Source of the DNA: JAVJRN01 sp047635055
GTDB taxonomy: Bacteria > Bacteroidota > Bacteroidia > Cytophagales > Cyclobacteriaceae
Reading direction: 5' to 3'
Length of the DNA stretch: 64,000 nt
Assembly: GCA_047635055.1 (NCBI GenBank)
Contig: JBLIIJ010000002.1
Coordinates: 1-64,000, forward strand
Shown: positions 26,138-35,256 of the stretch, one piece after another
Position numbering within the stretch: the stretch's first letter is position 1
Layout of the letters: every line of letters begins with the position of its first letter
Position numbers and translations under genes: made by a program
Notes under the pieces: generated by a model
Databases searched by the model: none
Seen by the model: the letters and a program-made list of their open reading frames with translations, nothing else
What the model was told of the DNA's origin: nothing

Positions 26138-28735
26138 TCAAAATGAAAAATTATAAGTTACCCCTGGCACAACGCCCTTAATCACAGAAAAAACTTCAAT
26201 TTCACTGGCATTGGTTAGATTGTCTGTTTCTTTAAAGACATAAGAATAGGCATTTTTTCTTGCATAGACATTGTACAATACGAACGTCCAGTAGTCACTG
26301 AATTTTCTCAATTCTCCTTTTTTATTATGGTCTTTTCCTTTCAATTTAAGGGAGATATCCATTCTATGGTATGCTGGGAGTCTGCTTTGATTTCGATCAA
26401 CAAAATGGGGAATGAACTTTCCGTCGATTTCATATTTAGCAACTGGGAGTGTCACAGGTCTGCCAGTACCATAATTAAAACTTACAGAAGCGTTTAGACG
26501 CTTTCCTAATTCAAAAATGACAACAGAAGAAAAATAGTGTGTTCGATCATGATCGCTTGGGAAAAAGCGACCTCCATTTATTGATTCTCCTTCAAAATCA
26601 CCAATGATTTTTTGTTCACTTTTTGATAAGGTGTAGCTCATCCACCCAAGTACTTTACCAAAATTTCTTTTCAAAAAAAACTCCAGTCCATAAGCTCTGC
26701 CATCTCCCGAAATTAATTCTGTTTCGGGGTTAGGATTGAACAATAGATCAGCTCCGTTTTTGTAAGAAATGGTATTATTCATGCGTTTAAAATAACCTTC
26801 TAAATACAATTCCCATTCATTTCCGGGCGTATTGAAATAGTAACCTAAGCTTGTTTGATGCACGTTTGTTGGTCGTATATATTGATCAGAGAGTTTCCAA
26901 ATATCTGTAGGTGAAGGGTTAATCGTGCTCGATATCAAATGAAGGTATTGATAGTTACGATTATAACTTGTTTTGATAGCACTATGGCTATTAAGTCGGT
27001 AATTGATACTTATCCTCGGCTCAAGCCCCTGATAAAATTTCATCGTTTCCCCCGAGCCATATTTAATTGTATCTAAAATGGATTCGTCTGATTTACTTTC
27101 TCCGGCGGCATATTGATAAACTTCACCAGATCCTATATTATGAAAAAATGACTTTCTCACACCATAGCTAATGGTTATGTTTTCATTTAATTTGGTTTCG
27201 TGGTTGATATGTAATGCCGATTCAAATCCATGTTCAGAATCAAGTAATAGCGTGTCAGAGGAAGTGTCAGTATCAAAAGGGAACCGATCCCCAGGTTTGA
27301 GTCGATGAAAGATGATGGAACTTCCAAATGTGATTTCACTATTATCATTAATGGCGAATTGAAACTCTGATTTTAAGTTGTAGTCTATGATTCTTGAATT
27401 ACCTATAAAGCTAGCCGCCTCTCGTGGCTGTTCTACACGATATTGATAACCACTAATAATTGCCGAAAAATTAGCCATAATGCGTGGCGAAATCACACGA
27501 TTCCATCGAGCACTTGCATTTCTATTGCCCCATTCTGTAATAGTACCAAAAGCATCTTTGTTTTTATCCTGACCAAAATATCCAGCGAGAAAAAAAGTAT
27601 TTCGCTCATTTTTTATCAAATTGACTTTTGCATTGATGTCTTGAAAAGAATTGGAGCCACTTGCAGCATTTGAAATTAGACTGAGCCTATTAAGTAGGGA
27701 TTGTCGGCCTGAAACGATAAAAGAACTTTTACCCTTTTTTATAGGACCTTCAAGTACGGCTTTCGCTGAAATTAAACCAATCCCCCCTGTGAAATGAAAA
27801 TCTTGGTTATCGCCATTTCTTTGATGAACGTTGATCACCGAAGAAGCGCGCCCACCAAATTTCGGTGGTGTAAACCCTTTATATATATCGATGCTATTGA
27901 CTACTTCGGGATTAAAAACGGAAATTAACCCATAGAAATGATTAGGATTATAAATAGGTGCTTCATCCATTAAAATAAGATTCTGATCTACGTTTCCACC
28001 ACGTATATACAGGCCGTTTGCATCCTCTCCTATAGTTTTTATTCCGGGCATCATCAATGCCGTTTGTATTACATCTACCTCACCAAGGAAATAGGGGATT
28101 TGGCCTTCATTTTTCAGGTTTACTGAATTTGTTCCTGTGATTAAGGAGGAAATATTTTTATCTGCAGTTCTTGACGAAACGGTAATCTCATTCAGTCGCA
28201 TACTTTTCTCTACTAATGGTATGTTGATTATGGTATTTTTGTAAAAATCCAGTGTATCCTCATAGCTATGATAGCCAATATAGGAGACCTTTATTATTAC
28301 TTTTCCGCGCGGATAATTAATAACAAAGTCGCCATATTCATTCGTGGTAGTTCCGTATTTTGCTTTACTTATTGAAACAGTTGCCCCAATTAAATTTTCA
28401 CCTGTAGAGGAGTCAGAGATTGTTCCTCTTATAGAAACGAGACTGATGGTTGCTCTGGGACTAAGCGTGATGATATTCCCTCGTCTCTTTATGTCAATTT
28501 TGGCTTGTTCTGAGATTATTTTAAACAAGTCTACGTCTTTAAATAAAACGTCTTTCGCAATTGAAATGTCAACATTATCAATGAAGTCTTGACTATAGGC
28601 GATTTGCAGATCATTGTTTTTACATTGATCAAGTATTTCATAGAGTTTATATACGCCACGGGACAAGCTTTGTCCGATAGCAGGTGTATTAAAAACAATA
28701 ATGAACGAAAAAATGCTTAATAAACGGAAGACCAT
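26138..28735 (-). CDS. TonB-dependent receptor with STN and carboxypeptidase-like domains
   Basis: An 865-residue outer-membrane receptor. A signal peptide (about 1-21) is followed by a secretin/TonB short N-terminal (STN) domain (about 28-95), a CarboxypepD_reg-like domain (about 110-190; GTISDSSTGENLIGATVSIS), a plug (about 195-310; YIRGGNVDQNLILMDEAPIY) and a barrel. An STN domain is what FecA-type receptors use to signal to a FecR anti-sigma factor, and fecR and ECF sigma genes lie just upstream in the operon. It is followed after 1 bp by the DUF4249 gene. Confidence 0.9.
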   Translation of the reverse strand: MVFRLLSIFSFIIVFNTPAIGQSLSRGVYKLYEILDQCKNNDLQIAYSQDFIDNVDISIAKDVLFKDVDLFKIISEQAKIDIKRRGNIITLSPRATISLVSIRGTISDSSTGENLIGATVSISKAKYGTTTNEYGDFVINYPRGKVIIKVSYIGYHSYEDTLDFYKNTIINIPLVEKSMRLNEITVSSRTADKNISSLITGTNSVNLKNEGQIPYFLGEVDVIQTALMMPGIKTIGEDANGLYIRGGNVDQNLILMDEAPIYNPNHFYGLISVFNPEVVNSIDIYKGFTPPKFGGRASSVINVHQRNGDNQDFHFTGGIGLISAKAVLEGPIKKGKSSFIVSGRQSLLNRLSLISNAASGSNSFQDINAKVNLIKNERNTFFLAGYFGQDKNKDAFGTITEWGNRNASARWNRVISPRIMANFSAIISGYQYRVEQPREAASFIGNSRIIDYNLKSEFQFAINDNSEITFGSSIIFHRLKPGDRFPFDTDTSSDTLLLDSEHGFESALHINHETKLNENITISYGVRKSFFHNIGSGEVYQYAAGESKSDESILDTIKYGSGETMKFYQGLEPRISINYRLNSHSAIKTSYNRNYQYLHLISSTINPSPTDIWKLSDQYIRPTNVHQTSLGYYFNTPGNEWELYLEGYFKRMNNTISYKNGADLLFNPNPETELISGDGRAYGLEFFLKRNFGKVLGWMSYTLSKSEQKIIGDFEGESINGGRFFPSDHDRTHYFSSVVIFELGKRLNASVSFNYGTGRPVTLPVAKYEIDGKFIPHFVDRNQSRLPAYHRMDISLKLKGKDHNKKGELRKFSDYWTFVLYNVYARKNAYSYVFKETDNLTNASEIEVFSVIKGVVPGVTYNFSF

Positions 28736-28878
28736 CTAACCGATTAACGGAATATGAAAATTCAAGGCGAGAATTTTCAATAAAGATAATCGTATCTATT
28801 GGCTTAATAGAAATAATAGATATAGAATGTTTTTTTTAATTTGCGCGAGTCATTACGCTAAACGCATATTGAAGTTAG

Positions 28879-29733
28879 TTACTTGCAATTTTGACCTGAG
28901 AGACGCGCTTTTTGATTTTTAAAGCTTGCTTTGGCGTTTAATATAATACTCAGGATTTTAACAGTTTCCTTAAGACTTTGATCTTTAAAGGAGGCGGAAA
29001 CAAGACACTTACTTAACGCATCGCTATACCTGATCTCCGTATTAAAATGTGTATTTAGTTCACTTATTACTTCACTTAATGTCGCATTTTCAAATTCAAG
29101 CTGACCCGTCTTCCAAGACAGTGAATTTTTATTTATCTCGGTTTTGATAAGTACATTATTCACTAATAGCGCAGACTTACCTTTTTTTAATTTTACTTCT
29201 GTTTCATTATGTGAGACAGAAACTAGCCCATCAAAAACATGAACAATATTGTTTGTATTATCAACGCTAAATGAGGTTCCTAGCACCTGTACCTGCAACT
29301 TGTCAGTTCGTAAGTTGAAAGGAGTTCCATTGTGCTGGACGTCAAGAAATATTTTCCCTTTGGCTAAGTTGAGCGCTCTATTATCCTCGAAATTAGCGTT
29401 GAAGGAAATTTCTGAGTTTCTATCGAGTAATATATAACTACCGTCGGGAAGTTTATATTCTTGCTGATTGCCTAGAGAACTTAAAGTAGTCATCTCTATT
29501 TGCTGAGTTTGAACAATCAAAAGGGTTGCACAAAGTAATAATGTAATAACCGCAGCGATTTTTAATAAGGACTGATAACGCAAAGGCTGTCGCTTCGATT
29601 CAATTTTCGTGGCTATTGAATCCCAAGAATGTGAATTATTTACATTGACCATAGGAAACTCTGTGATCTTTTTTAGATCATTAAGCTCTACCGAGGTGAA
29701 TTCGGTATTTTCGTCTTTTAGCCAGTTATTCAT
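28879..29733 (-). CDS. FecR-type anti-sigma factor
   Basis: A 284-residue single-pass protein: a cytoplasmic N-terminus (about 1-57) for binding sigma, one membrane span (about 60-77, AAVITLLLCATLLIVQT), and a periplasmic FecR domain (GNQQEYKLPDGSYILLDRNS near 91-110, GTSFSVDNTNNIVHVFDGLV near 152-171) followed by a DUF4974-like C-terminal domain (LSEVISELNTHFNTEIRYSD). It would relay a signal from the STN domain of the receptor encoded 143 bp downstream to the sigma factor encoded 129 bp upstream. Confidence 0.9.
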   Translation of the reverse strand: MNNWLKDENTEFTSVELNDLKKITEFPMVNVNNSHSWDSIATKIESKRQPLRYQSLLKIAAVITLLLCATLLIVQTQQIEMTTLSSLGNQQEYKLPDGSYILLDRNSEISFNANFEDNRALNLAKGKIFLDVQHNGTPFNLRTDKLQVQVLGTSFSVDNTNNIVHVFDGLVSVSHNETEVKLKKGKSALLVNNVLIKTEINKNSLSWKTGQLEFENATLSEVISELNTHFNTEIRYSDALSKCLVSASFKDQSLKETVKILSIILNAKASFKNQKARLSGQNCK

Positions 29734-29862
29734 TAATTATATTCTGTTTTTTGTTTCCCCATTAAGTCTAAGTAAAAAAGACAAAAACAGTGCATTATTG
29801 GTTTCAATATTAAGGCAGGAGAAATACTGAAAACCCCTAAAAGACCTCCAAATTAATTCCTG

Positions 29863-30393
29863 TTATTTTGGTAGCAATAATCGCAATTTTTGGAATGCAA
29901 TGCTCATTTGATTCTCTACCGTTTTTATAGATATATCAAGTTCTTCACTAATTTCTCTATAAGTATATCCACTGTATCTGCTTAGAACAAAGATTTGCCG
30001 ACACTTGGAAGGTAGTTGATCAATAGCTTTTTGAACCCTAATTTTCAGTAGGTCGTCTTCCGTCTTATCCTCATTGATAAAAAGTGATGCGGCCGATAAA
30101 TTTTCACTGAGCTGTTGTTTGGGGAGTTCGTTTTTGATGTAATTAATGGATTTATTTTTAACAGTCGTAAATAGATAAGATTTTATCGAGCTCTTAATTT
30201 GGATGGTGTCACGTTTCTCCCACAAGTAAACGAAGGCATCTTGGACTATTTCTTCGCTTATGGTTTCCATTCTTACCATACTCAAGCAAAACCTATGTAA
30301 ATCGACATGATATAGCTCAAACAGTTTTTTGAACACTGATTTATCACCAGCTTTTATTCTACTGAATAATTCTCGGTCAGAAAATTCATTCAT
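29863..30393 (-). CDS. ECF RNA polymerase sigma factor (FecI-like)
   Basis: A 176-residue sigma-70 family ECF factor. Region 2 covers about 8-90 (FELYHVDLHRFCLSMV, EIVQDAFVYLWEKRD) and region 4 about 115-170 (QLPSKCRQIFVLSRYSGYTY, EISIKTVENQMSIAFQKL). It begins 3 bp after the stop of the serine-hydrolase-like gene, so it is co-transcribed with it, and its own FecR follows. It is likely held inactive by that FecR and to activate the receptor/DUF4249 genes and perhaps its own operon. Confidence 0.9.
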   Translation of the reverse strand: MNEFSDRELFSRIKAGDKSVFKKLFELYHVDLHRFCLSMVRMETISEEIVQDAFVYLWEKRDTIQIKSSIKSYLFTTVKNKSINYIKNELPKQQLSENLSAASLFINEDKTEDDLLKIRVQKAIDQLPSKCRQIFVLSRYSGYTYREISEELDISIKTVENQMSIAFQKLRLLLPK

Positions 30394-30396
30394 TTG

Positions 30397-31509
30397 TTAA
30401 AGCTCATTGCTGTCGAAGAGACCCATTATGCGGGCAAACAAACTTAAGCTTGGGTTGAAAAAGCTATAAAAATAATTCTCGCCATGAATAACAATAATCA
30501 TGTCCTGTTCTGGTAGTAAATAAAGGGTTTCTCCTAGATCACCAGCCATTAAGAGTAATTCTTGCTCTGGAATGTTATAAGCCTCGAACAGGTCTGGAGT
30601 GAATTGATACCAGCCGTAATTGTAACTGTAATACTGAGACATTAATTGAGGCTGTCCTTTAATCTCAAAATACCAATCCTCACTAATCACGCGTGTTTTA
30701 TCAATCCAACGGCCTTCATTCATCATTACTCTTCCAAACCTAAGCCAGTCAAATGTCGATATTTTTAATCCATCTGTAGCATTTAAAATACCAGAAGGGT
30801 CATTTTCCCAGATATAGTTTTCAATACCAATTTTGTCAAAAAGATTGATCTTAAAGTATTCTTCTAGAGAAATGTCAGGGTTCGCATTCTGCATGATCTT
30901 AGCTAATATCATACCATGACCGGAGTTGAAAACTAATCTAAGCCCAGGCTGGGCTTCTTGCGCTTGGTCTAACACAAATCTTGTCCAGTCTGCCGTTAAT
31001 TTCATTTCTTTCAAATGACTTTCATCGCTCGATGAAGAAATAACAGACTCATTCCAAACTAAGCCAGACCTATTGTTGAGCAAATGTCTAAGTGTAATGG
31101 ATGATTTGTCCGTGTTATTCGAAAATATCTCTTCATACTCAGGTAGGTAGGTCATGATAGGATCGTCAAGTGAGTTAATCCAACCTTCTTCAATATAAGA
31201 ACCCAGTAAGCTGATAAGTATGGTATAGGTATTCCTGCCTAAGGACCTTAGTTGAGTTCTTGACGAAAAGTCATAATAATTTTCGAAAATGATTTTGTCT
31301 TCTTTAAGGATAATTACAGCATTTGTCTCTTCAAAGACACCTTCTTTTATAATGCTATCAATATTTAGCAATCGGTCATTGTCCAACCCAAAGCTCGACG
31401 GGAGATCATACTGCCAAACCTTCTGGTCAGGAGGTAACTCATCCCCCTGATAGCAGCCAGAGAGTGAAAAAAGGATTATGAAAAATATTATTTGTCTATT
31501 CTTCTTCAT
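30397..31509 (-). CDS. serine-hydrolase (beta-lactamase class C fold) lipoprotein with altered catalytic motifs
   Basis: A 370-residue lipoprotein (LSGC, Cys19) with the overall sequence of class C beta-lactamase-related hydrolases; RHLLNNRSGL (141-150), FDWLRFGRVMMNEGRWID and LLPEQDMIIVI are clear. Expected catalytic marks are changed: SxxK reads S89-L-G-R92, the YxN-type motif (often YSSG/YNSG) reads F194-N-S-G, and the C-terminal HxG-type motif reads AGDLGE. The Ser remains, but the Lys and Tyr are gone, so it may not be an active hydrolase. It overlaps the upstream outer-membrane protein gene by 14 bp and precedes the sigma gene by 3 bp. Confidence 0.8.
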   Translation of the reverse strand: MKKNRQIIFFIILFSLSGCYQGDELPPDQKVWQYDLPSSFGLDNDRLLNIDSIIKEGVFEETNAVIILKEDKIIFENYYDFSSRTQLRSLGRNTYTILISLLGSYIEEGWINSLDDPIMTYLPEYEEIFSNNTDKSSITLRHLLNNRSGLVWNESVISSSSDESHLKEMKLTADWTRFVLDQAQEAQPGLRLVFNSGHGMILAKIMQNANPDISLEEYFKINLFDKIGIENYIWENDPSGILNATDGLKISTFDWLRFGRVMMNEGRWIDKTRVISEDWYFEIKGQPQLMSQYYSYNYGWYQFTPDLFEAYNIPEQELLLMAGDLGETLYLLPEQDMIIVIHGENYFYSFFNPSLSLFARIMGLFDSNEL

Positions 31510-32131
31510 TTCTCTTATAGAAAAAGCCCAGTTTTATTCCTCCAGTAATTGTTATCCCCGAAATATCATTCCTATTAAACGAGGGAATATCAAAATCTGA
31601 AATATGCTTGTATCCAATGCCAATGTAGAGCTGCGTGATGATGGTAGGTTCAAATTCTAGTAAAATTTCAGGCTTGACTTCTGTAAACACATCTCTGACA
31701 AAATCGGTTTCATTATCAACTCTTCTCCAAAGTATATCACCAGATCCAAGCTGAACCCGAGCGGATAATCCTAATAGCTTTTTGTCGACTATTCGGTAAC
31801 CAAGATAACCTCCACCGCTACTCGAATGTAAGGAAAAGTTATTAGGGAAAACGACTCTTTTTTCTGTGCTAGAGATCAATTCACGATAGTAAAAGCCAAA
31901 TAATAACCTTTTATATTCTAAGCCCATACCGTAAAATGTGCTTGGGTTTAAATCGAAATTGAAATTGTTGGATTCAAATTGCGCTTCGATACTTATAGCC
32001 CAAGGGAAAGGAATTGTTTTAATAACAATAGTTGAATCAACATCTACGGCAGTGCTATCTTGGGCAAAGCCCATCGGGCGAATTGCACCTATGAGTATTG
32101 TTAGAATTATATATTTAATTGTCCGCATCAT
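31496..32131 (-). CDS. predicted outer-membrane beta-barrel protein
   Basis: A 211-residue exported protein: signal peptide about 1-24 (IGAIRPMGFAQ), then alternating polar/aromatic stretches such as YGMGLEYKRLLFGFYYREL, GGYLGYRIVDKKLLGLSARV and IGIGYKHISDF that look like strands of a small barrel. No named family was recognised. It is the first gene of the minus-strand operon that continues through the serine-hydrolase-like, sigma, FecR, receptor and DUF4249 genes, so it may belong to the same surface-signalling system. Confidence 0.7.
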   Translation of the reverse strand: MMRTIKYIILTILIGAIRPMGFAQDSTAVDVDSTIVIKTIPFPWAISIEAQFESNNFNFDLNPSTFYGMGLEYKRLLFGFYYRELISSTEKRVVFPNNFSLHSSSGGGYLGYRIVDKKLLGLSARVQLGSGDILWRRVDNETDFVRDVFTEVKPEILLEFEPTIITQLYIGIGYKHISDFDIPSFNRNDISGITITGGIKLGFFYKRNEEE

Positions 32132-32224
32132 TCAAAGGCGTAAACTTAAGCGAATAAAAGTTTTTATTTGATTCATGCAACCCCTTAAATTCTTAATTGT
32201 CTTTACCGCGAACTTGTTTGATAA

Positions 32225-32779
32225 TTGAAAAATACTTTAAACATACATACGGAGCTAATTGCTAAATGCAGAGTATATGATGCCATTGCGCAACACCAAA
32301 TATACCAGTTGTACGTAAAAGCTATGCTCAATACTTCATTTCGCATACTGAATAATTTGGAAGATGCCGAAGACGCTATTCAGGAGGCATTTGTGAAAGC
32401 ATTTAATAATATAAATACCTATAAGGAAGAATCAACTTTCGGTGCTTGGTTGAAGCGTATTGTTATTAATAGGTCGCTAACAATTTTAAATAAGAAGCAA
32501 AGAATGCTGGTTTTAGACAATCAGGTCATGGAAGAAACAGAAATGTATTTGGATCAAGATGATTGTTCTGATAGTCCTTTTGAAGTGGAAGAGGTAAAGC
32601 AAGCCATAATGCGATTGCCTGCCGGGTTTCGTAAGGTTTTAGTATTGTATTTAATAGAAGGTTACGACCATGTTGAAATTAGTGAAATCTTATCTATTTC
32701 TATTTCAACATCTAAAAGTCAATACATGCGAGCGAAAGTTAAACTGAGAAGTATACTTAACGAGAAAAAACATGAATGA
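32225..32779 (+). CDS. ECF RNA polymerase sigma factor
   Basis: A 184-residue ECF sigma factor. Region 2 is about 22-90 (YQLYVKAMLNTSFRIL, AEDAIQEAFVKAFNNI) and region 4 about 120-175 (MRLPAGFRKVLVLYLIEGYD, SISTSKSQYMRAKVKLRS). The start is TTG at 32225, chosen because region 2 begins soon after and no suitable ATG exists. The next gene overlaps its end by 8 bp and encodes its likely anti-sigma factor. It is divergent from, and not part of, the FecI/FecR locus to the left. Confidence 0.88.
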   Translation: MKNTLNIHTELIAKCRVYDAIAQHQIYQLYVKAMLNTSFRILNNLEDAEDAIQEAFVKAFNNINTYKEESTFGAWLKRIVINRSLTILNKKQRMLVLDNQVMEETEMYLDQDDCSDSPFEVEEVKQAIMRLPAGFRKVLVLYLIEGYDHVEISEILSISISTSKSQYMRAKVKLRSILNEKKHE

Positions 32780-33293
32780 CGGATTGGAAGAATTTGTCTT
32801 AAAAAATGGACGCTTATTTGATGACTTGGAACCTAAAGAAGAGCTGTGGAACAAAGTCAATAGAAAACTTACGCGTCCAAAAGAAAAAAAGCCGCTATTT
32901 ACATTTTGGAAAGTGGCTGCAGTTTTACTTTTTATGTCAACGGCCTATCTCATAGCCGAGAGATGGCAAGATCGTGACGAAGATAAAACGGTCGTATTGG
33001 ACGAATTTATTGAAGTAGAATCCTATTATGCAAGCCTTATTTCTGAAAGGAGGTATCAGCTAAATCAGGGAAATGAAGTTTTGGCTAAGATCACCTTCGA
33101 GGAACTCAATGAACTTGAAGAATATTACGTCCTTTTAAAAGATGATTTACAAAACCTAGGATCACAAGAGAGAATAGTAGCGGCATTGATACAAAATCTC
33201 CAATTAAGAATGCAATTGTTAAACAGACAAATACACTTGCTTGAAAGTAAGGGAATGTCTAATAAAAGAATACATGATGAAAAGCAGATTTAG
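32772..33293 (+). CDS. probable membrane anti-sigma factor
   Basis: A 173-residue protein with a cytoplasmic N-terminal part (about 1-48), one membrane span (about 49-64, VAAVLLFMSTAYLIAE) and an extracytoplasmic helical region rich in Glu, Gln and Leu (about 85-165) that may form a coiled coil. No conserved zinc motif is present. The call rests on its topology and its 8-bp overlap with the sigma gene. Confidence 0.65.
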   Translation: MNDGLEEFVLKNGRLFDDLEPKEELWNKVNRKLTRPKEKKPLFTFWKVAAVLLFMSTAYLIAERWQDRDEDKTVVLDEFIEVESYYASLISERRYQLNQGNEVLAKITFEELNELEEYYVLLKDDLQNLGSQERIVAALIQNLQLRMQLLNRQIHLLESKGMSNKRIHDEKQI

Positions 33294-34305
33294 AATACTC
33301 GTTATCCTTTTCTTGAGTGTTTCGTTTGTTGATGCTCAAAATGCAGAAAGGACGGAAAAGCTGAGCAGAACGTTTGAAGTAAATGGTAGAATACTAAAAG
33401 TGATCAACTCCTTTGGAGACATTGAATTGAGAAACTGGAATAAAAATCAAATATTTATCGAAATAGAAATTACAGCCAAGGCCAATAATGACGATAAAGT
33501 CACACGGCTACTGAATAAAATTGATATTGATATAGAAGAGAATAGTTCAAGTATACACTATGAAACTAACCTGAAAGGGTTGGCTTCCAAGAATAGTGAA
33601 TCATTTAAAATTAAATATACCATTCACTTACCATCGACTGTTGATGTAGTCTTAAAACAATCTTTTGGTGATATTATAATTGATAGTAGACTAGGATCGT
33701 CCGATATTGAAGTTGCCTATGGTAATTTAAAAGCAACCGATTTTGAAAGCCTAGACCTGAAATTGTCTTTTGGCGCAGGTGTCATGACGAGCGCAGTAAA
33801 TGCAGAAATAGAACTGTCATATTCCAACTTTTCTATAGAAAAAATCAAACAGCTTAAAATGGTTGAGAAATTTTCAGAGGTAGAAATAAATGAAGTGGAT
33901 ATGTTGGATATGCGCGGAAATTATGGGGATGTTTCATTGCAGCAAGTAAGCATTGCGGATATAGATGCGCAATTCACAGGGCTCAAGATTGGTGCTTTAA
34001 CAAAGTCATTGGTCTTAAAGGCTAATTATGTATCGGGATTTGAGATTAGAGAAGTGAGCCCTGATTTCGAGTTGATAGATATTTCCTCAAAATTTAGCGA
34101 GTTGGAACTTCATTTGGGGGACGGTTTAAAAGCAATATTCGAGGGGGAATTTAGCTTTGCTAATTTAAAAGATTATGCAGGCATTGACTATTCATTCAGA
34201 TCGAAAGATCACAACGACAGTGAATACAGGGGATCCATCAATGGAGGAGATTCAACTAAAAAGATTATTGTGGAAAGTAGCTACGGAGATTTAAAATTGA
34301 AGTAA
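33277..34305 (+). CDS. exported DUF4097-like beta-helix protein
   Basis: A 342-residue exported protein. The second ATG of a tandem pair (33274/33277) gives a good signal peptide, MKSRFRILVILFLSVSFVDA; the frame is open further upstream but those residues do not fit. The mature part consists of repeated short strands of the SFGDIELRNWN / SFGDIIIDS / SYGDLKLK kind, typical of the DUF4097/adhesin-like beta-helix family found next to sigma/anti-sigma pairs. It overlaps the anti-sigma gene by 17 bp. Its stop codon abuts the stop codon of the opposing ftsE gene. Confidence 0.75.
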   Translation: MKSRFRILVILFLSVSFVDAQNAERTEKLSRTFEVNGRILKVINSFGDIELRNWNKNQIFIEIEITAKANNDDKVTRLLNKIDIDIEENSSSIHYETNLKGLASKNSESFKIKYTIHLPSTVDVVLKQSFGDIIIDSRLGSSDIEVAYGNLKATDFESLDLKLSFGAGVMTSAVNAEIELSYSNFSIEKIKQLKMVEKFSEVEINEVDMLDMRGNYGDVSLQQVSIADIDAQFTGLKIGALTKSLVLKANYVSGFEIREVSPDFELIDISSKFSELELHLGDGLKAIFEGEFSFANLKDYAGIDYSFRSKDHNDSEYRGSINGGDSTKKIIVESSYGDLKLK

Positions 34306-35016
34306 TCAATAAACTTCTGTGTACTCGAAATTATCTATTACACTATCAAGCATTCTTCCTCTATCACACTTTAATACTCTTGCTGGAAATTTTTCAATAA
34401 AATGATGGTTATGAGTCGCCATCAAAATGGCAGTTCCGCTATTATTTATTTCTAAGAAAAGTTTGATTATGCCGTCAGCTACTTCAGGGTCTAAATTTCC
34501 TGTAGGTTCATCAGCGATCAATATTTGCGGCTCATTGATTAAAGCCCTCGCAATAACAACACGTTGTTGTTCTCCACCAGATAGTTGATGGGGCATTTTG
34601 TTAGAAACTGTACCAAGCCCAACGCGCATGAGAATTTCTGCGAGACGACCTTTCATTTTTGCTCTATCAGTCCAGCCAGTTGCTTTCATGACAAAAAACA
34701 GATTTTCAGCAACACTGCGATCGTAAAATAATTCAAATGCCTGAAAAATTATTCCAATTTTTCGTCGTAAGAAAGGTATTTCGTCACCCTTTATTCCTCG
34801 AATTTTAGTGCCGCAAACAGTAATGTCGCCAAGTCGGAGATCAAGGTCGCCGTAAAGCGTCTTTAATAGAGAAGATTTACCGCTTCCTGTGCGACCAATG
34901 AGATAAACAAACTCTCCTTTGGCAATATCAAAGGCTATATCTCGTAATACAGTAGCATGTTCTTGGAAAATGCTCGCCTTATTTACATGAACCAAAGGAT
35001 CGTTTGAAAATGACAT
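34306..35016 (-). CDS. ftsE: FtsE-like ABC ATPase
   Basis: A 236-residue ABC ATPase with Walker A GRTGSGKSS (41-49), signature LSGGEQQRV and Walker B ILIADEPTG, all intact. VIGRTGSGKSSLL-type starts, the short length and FQAFELFYDRSVAENLFF fit FtsE, which with FtsX controls cell-wall hydrolysis at division. No ftsX is adjacent. The LolD/MacB-type ATPases are close alternatives. A 67-residue gene ends directly before its ATG. Confidence 0.8.
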   Translation of the reverse strand: MSFSNDPLVHVNKASIFQEHATVLRDIAFDIAKGEFVYLIGRTGSGKSSLLKTLYGDLDLRLGDITVCGTKIRGIKGDEIPFLRRKIGIIFQAFELFYDRSVAENLFFVMKATGWTDRAKMKGRLAEILMRVGLGTVSNKMPHQLSGGEQQRVVIARALINEPQILIADEPTGNLDPEVADGIIKLFLEINNSGTAILMATHNHHFIEKFPARVLKCDRGRMLDSVIDNFEYTEVY

Positions 35017-35220
35017 TTATATATCTAATTTTTGAAGTTTTCCGAAACTCAAATTACTGATGACCTCTCTAAGTGCATCTTCTTTACCTTCAAGCCCGTA
35101 TTTCTCCATTCTTTGGAGCGGTCTGTCAGCTCTGAAATAAGCAATTAAAACGAAGTTCTCGTCTCTCAATTGAATGTAATTCGGAATCTTCGCTTTACCC
35201 TTTACTTTGATTATATACAT
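35017..35220 (-). CDS. conserved small protein upstream of ftsE
   Basis: A 67-residue protein, MYIIKVKGKAKIPNYIQLRD..., with no signal peptide or membrane span. Its stop codon lies immediately before the ftsE ATG, which argues for translational coupling and for a real gene. Beta-strand-like first half, one predicted helix in the second half. Its function is not known. Confidence 0.7.
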   Translation of the reverse strand: MYIIKVKGKAKIPNYIQLRDENFVLIAYFRADRPLQRMEKYGLEGKEDALREVISNLSFGKLQKLDI

Positions 35221-35256
35221 AGACCATTGAATGAGCTATAGTAACTAGCTTAAAAC

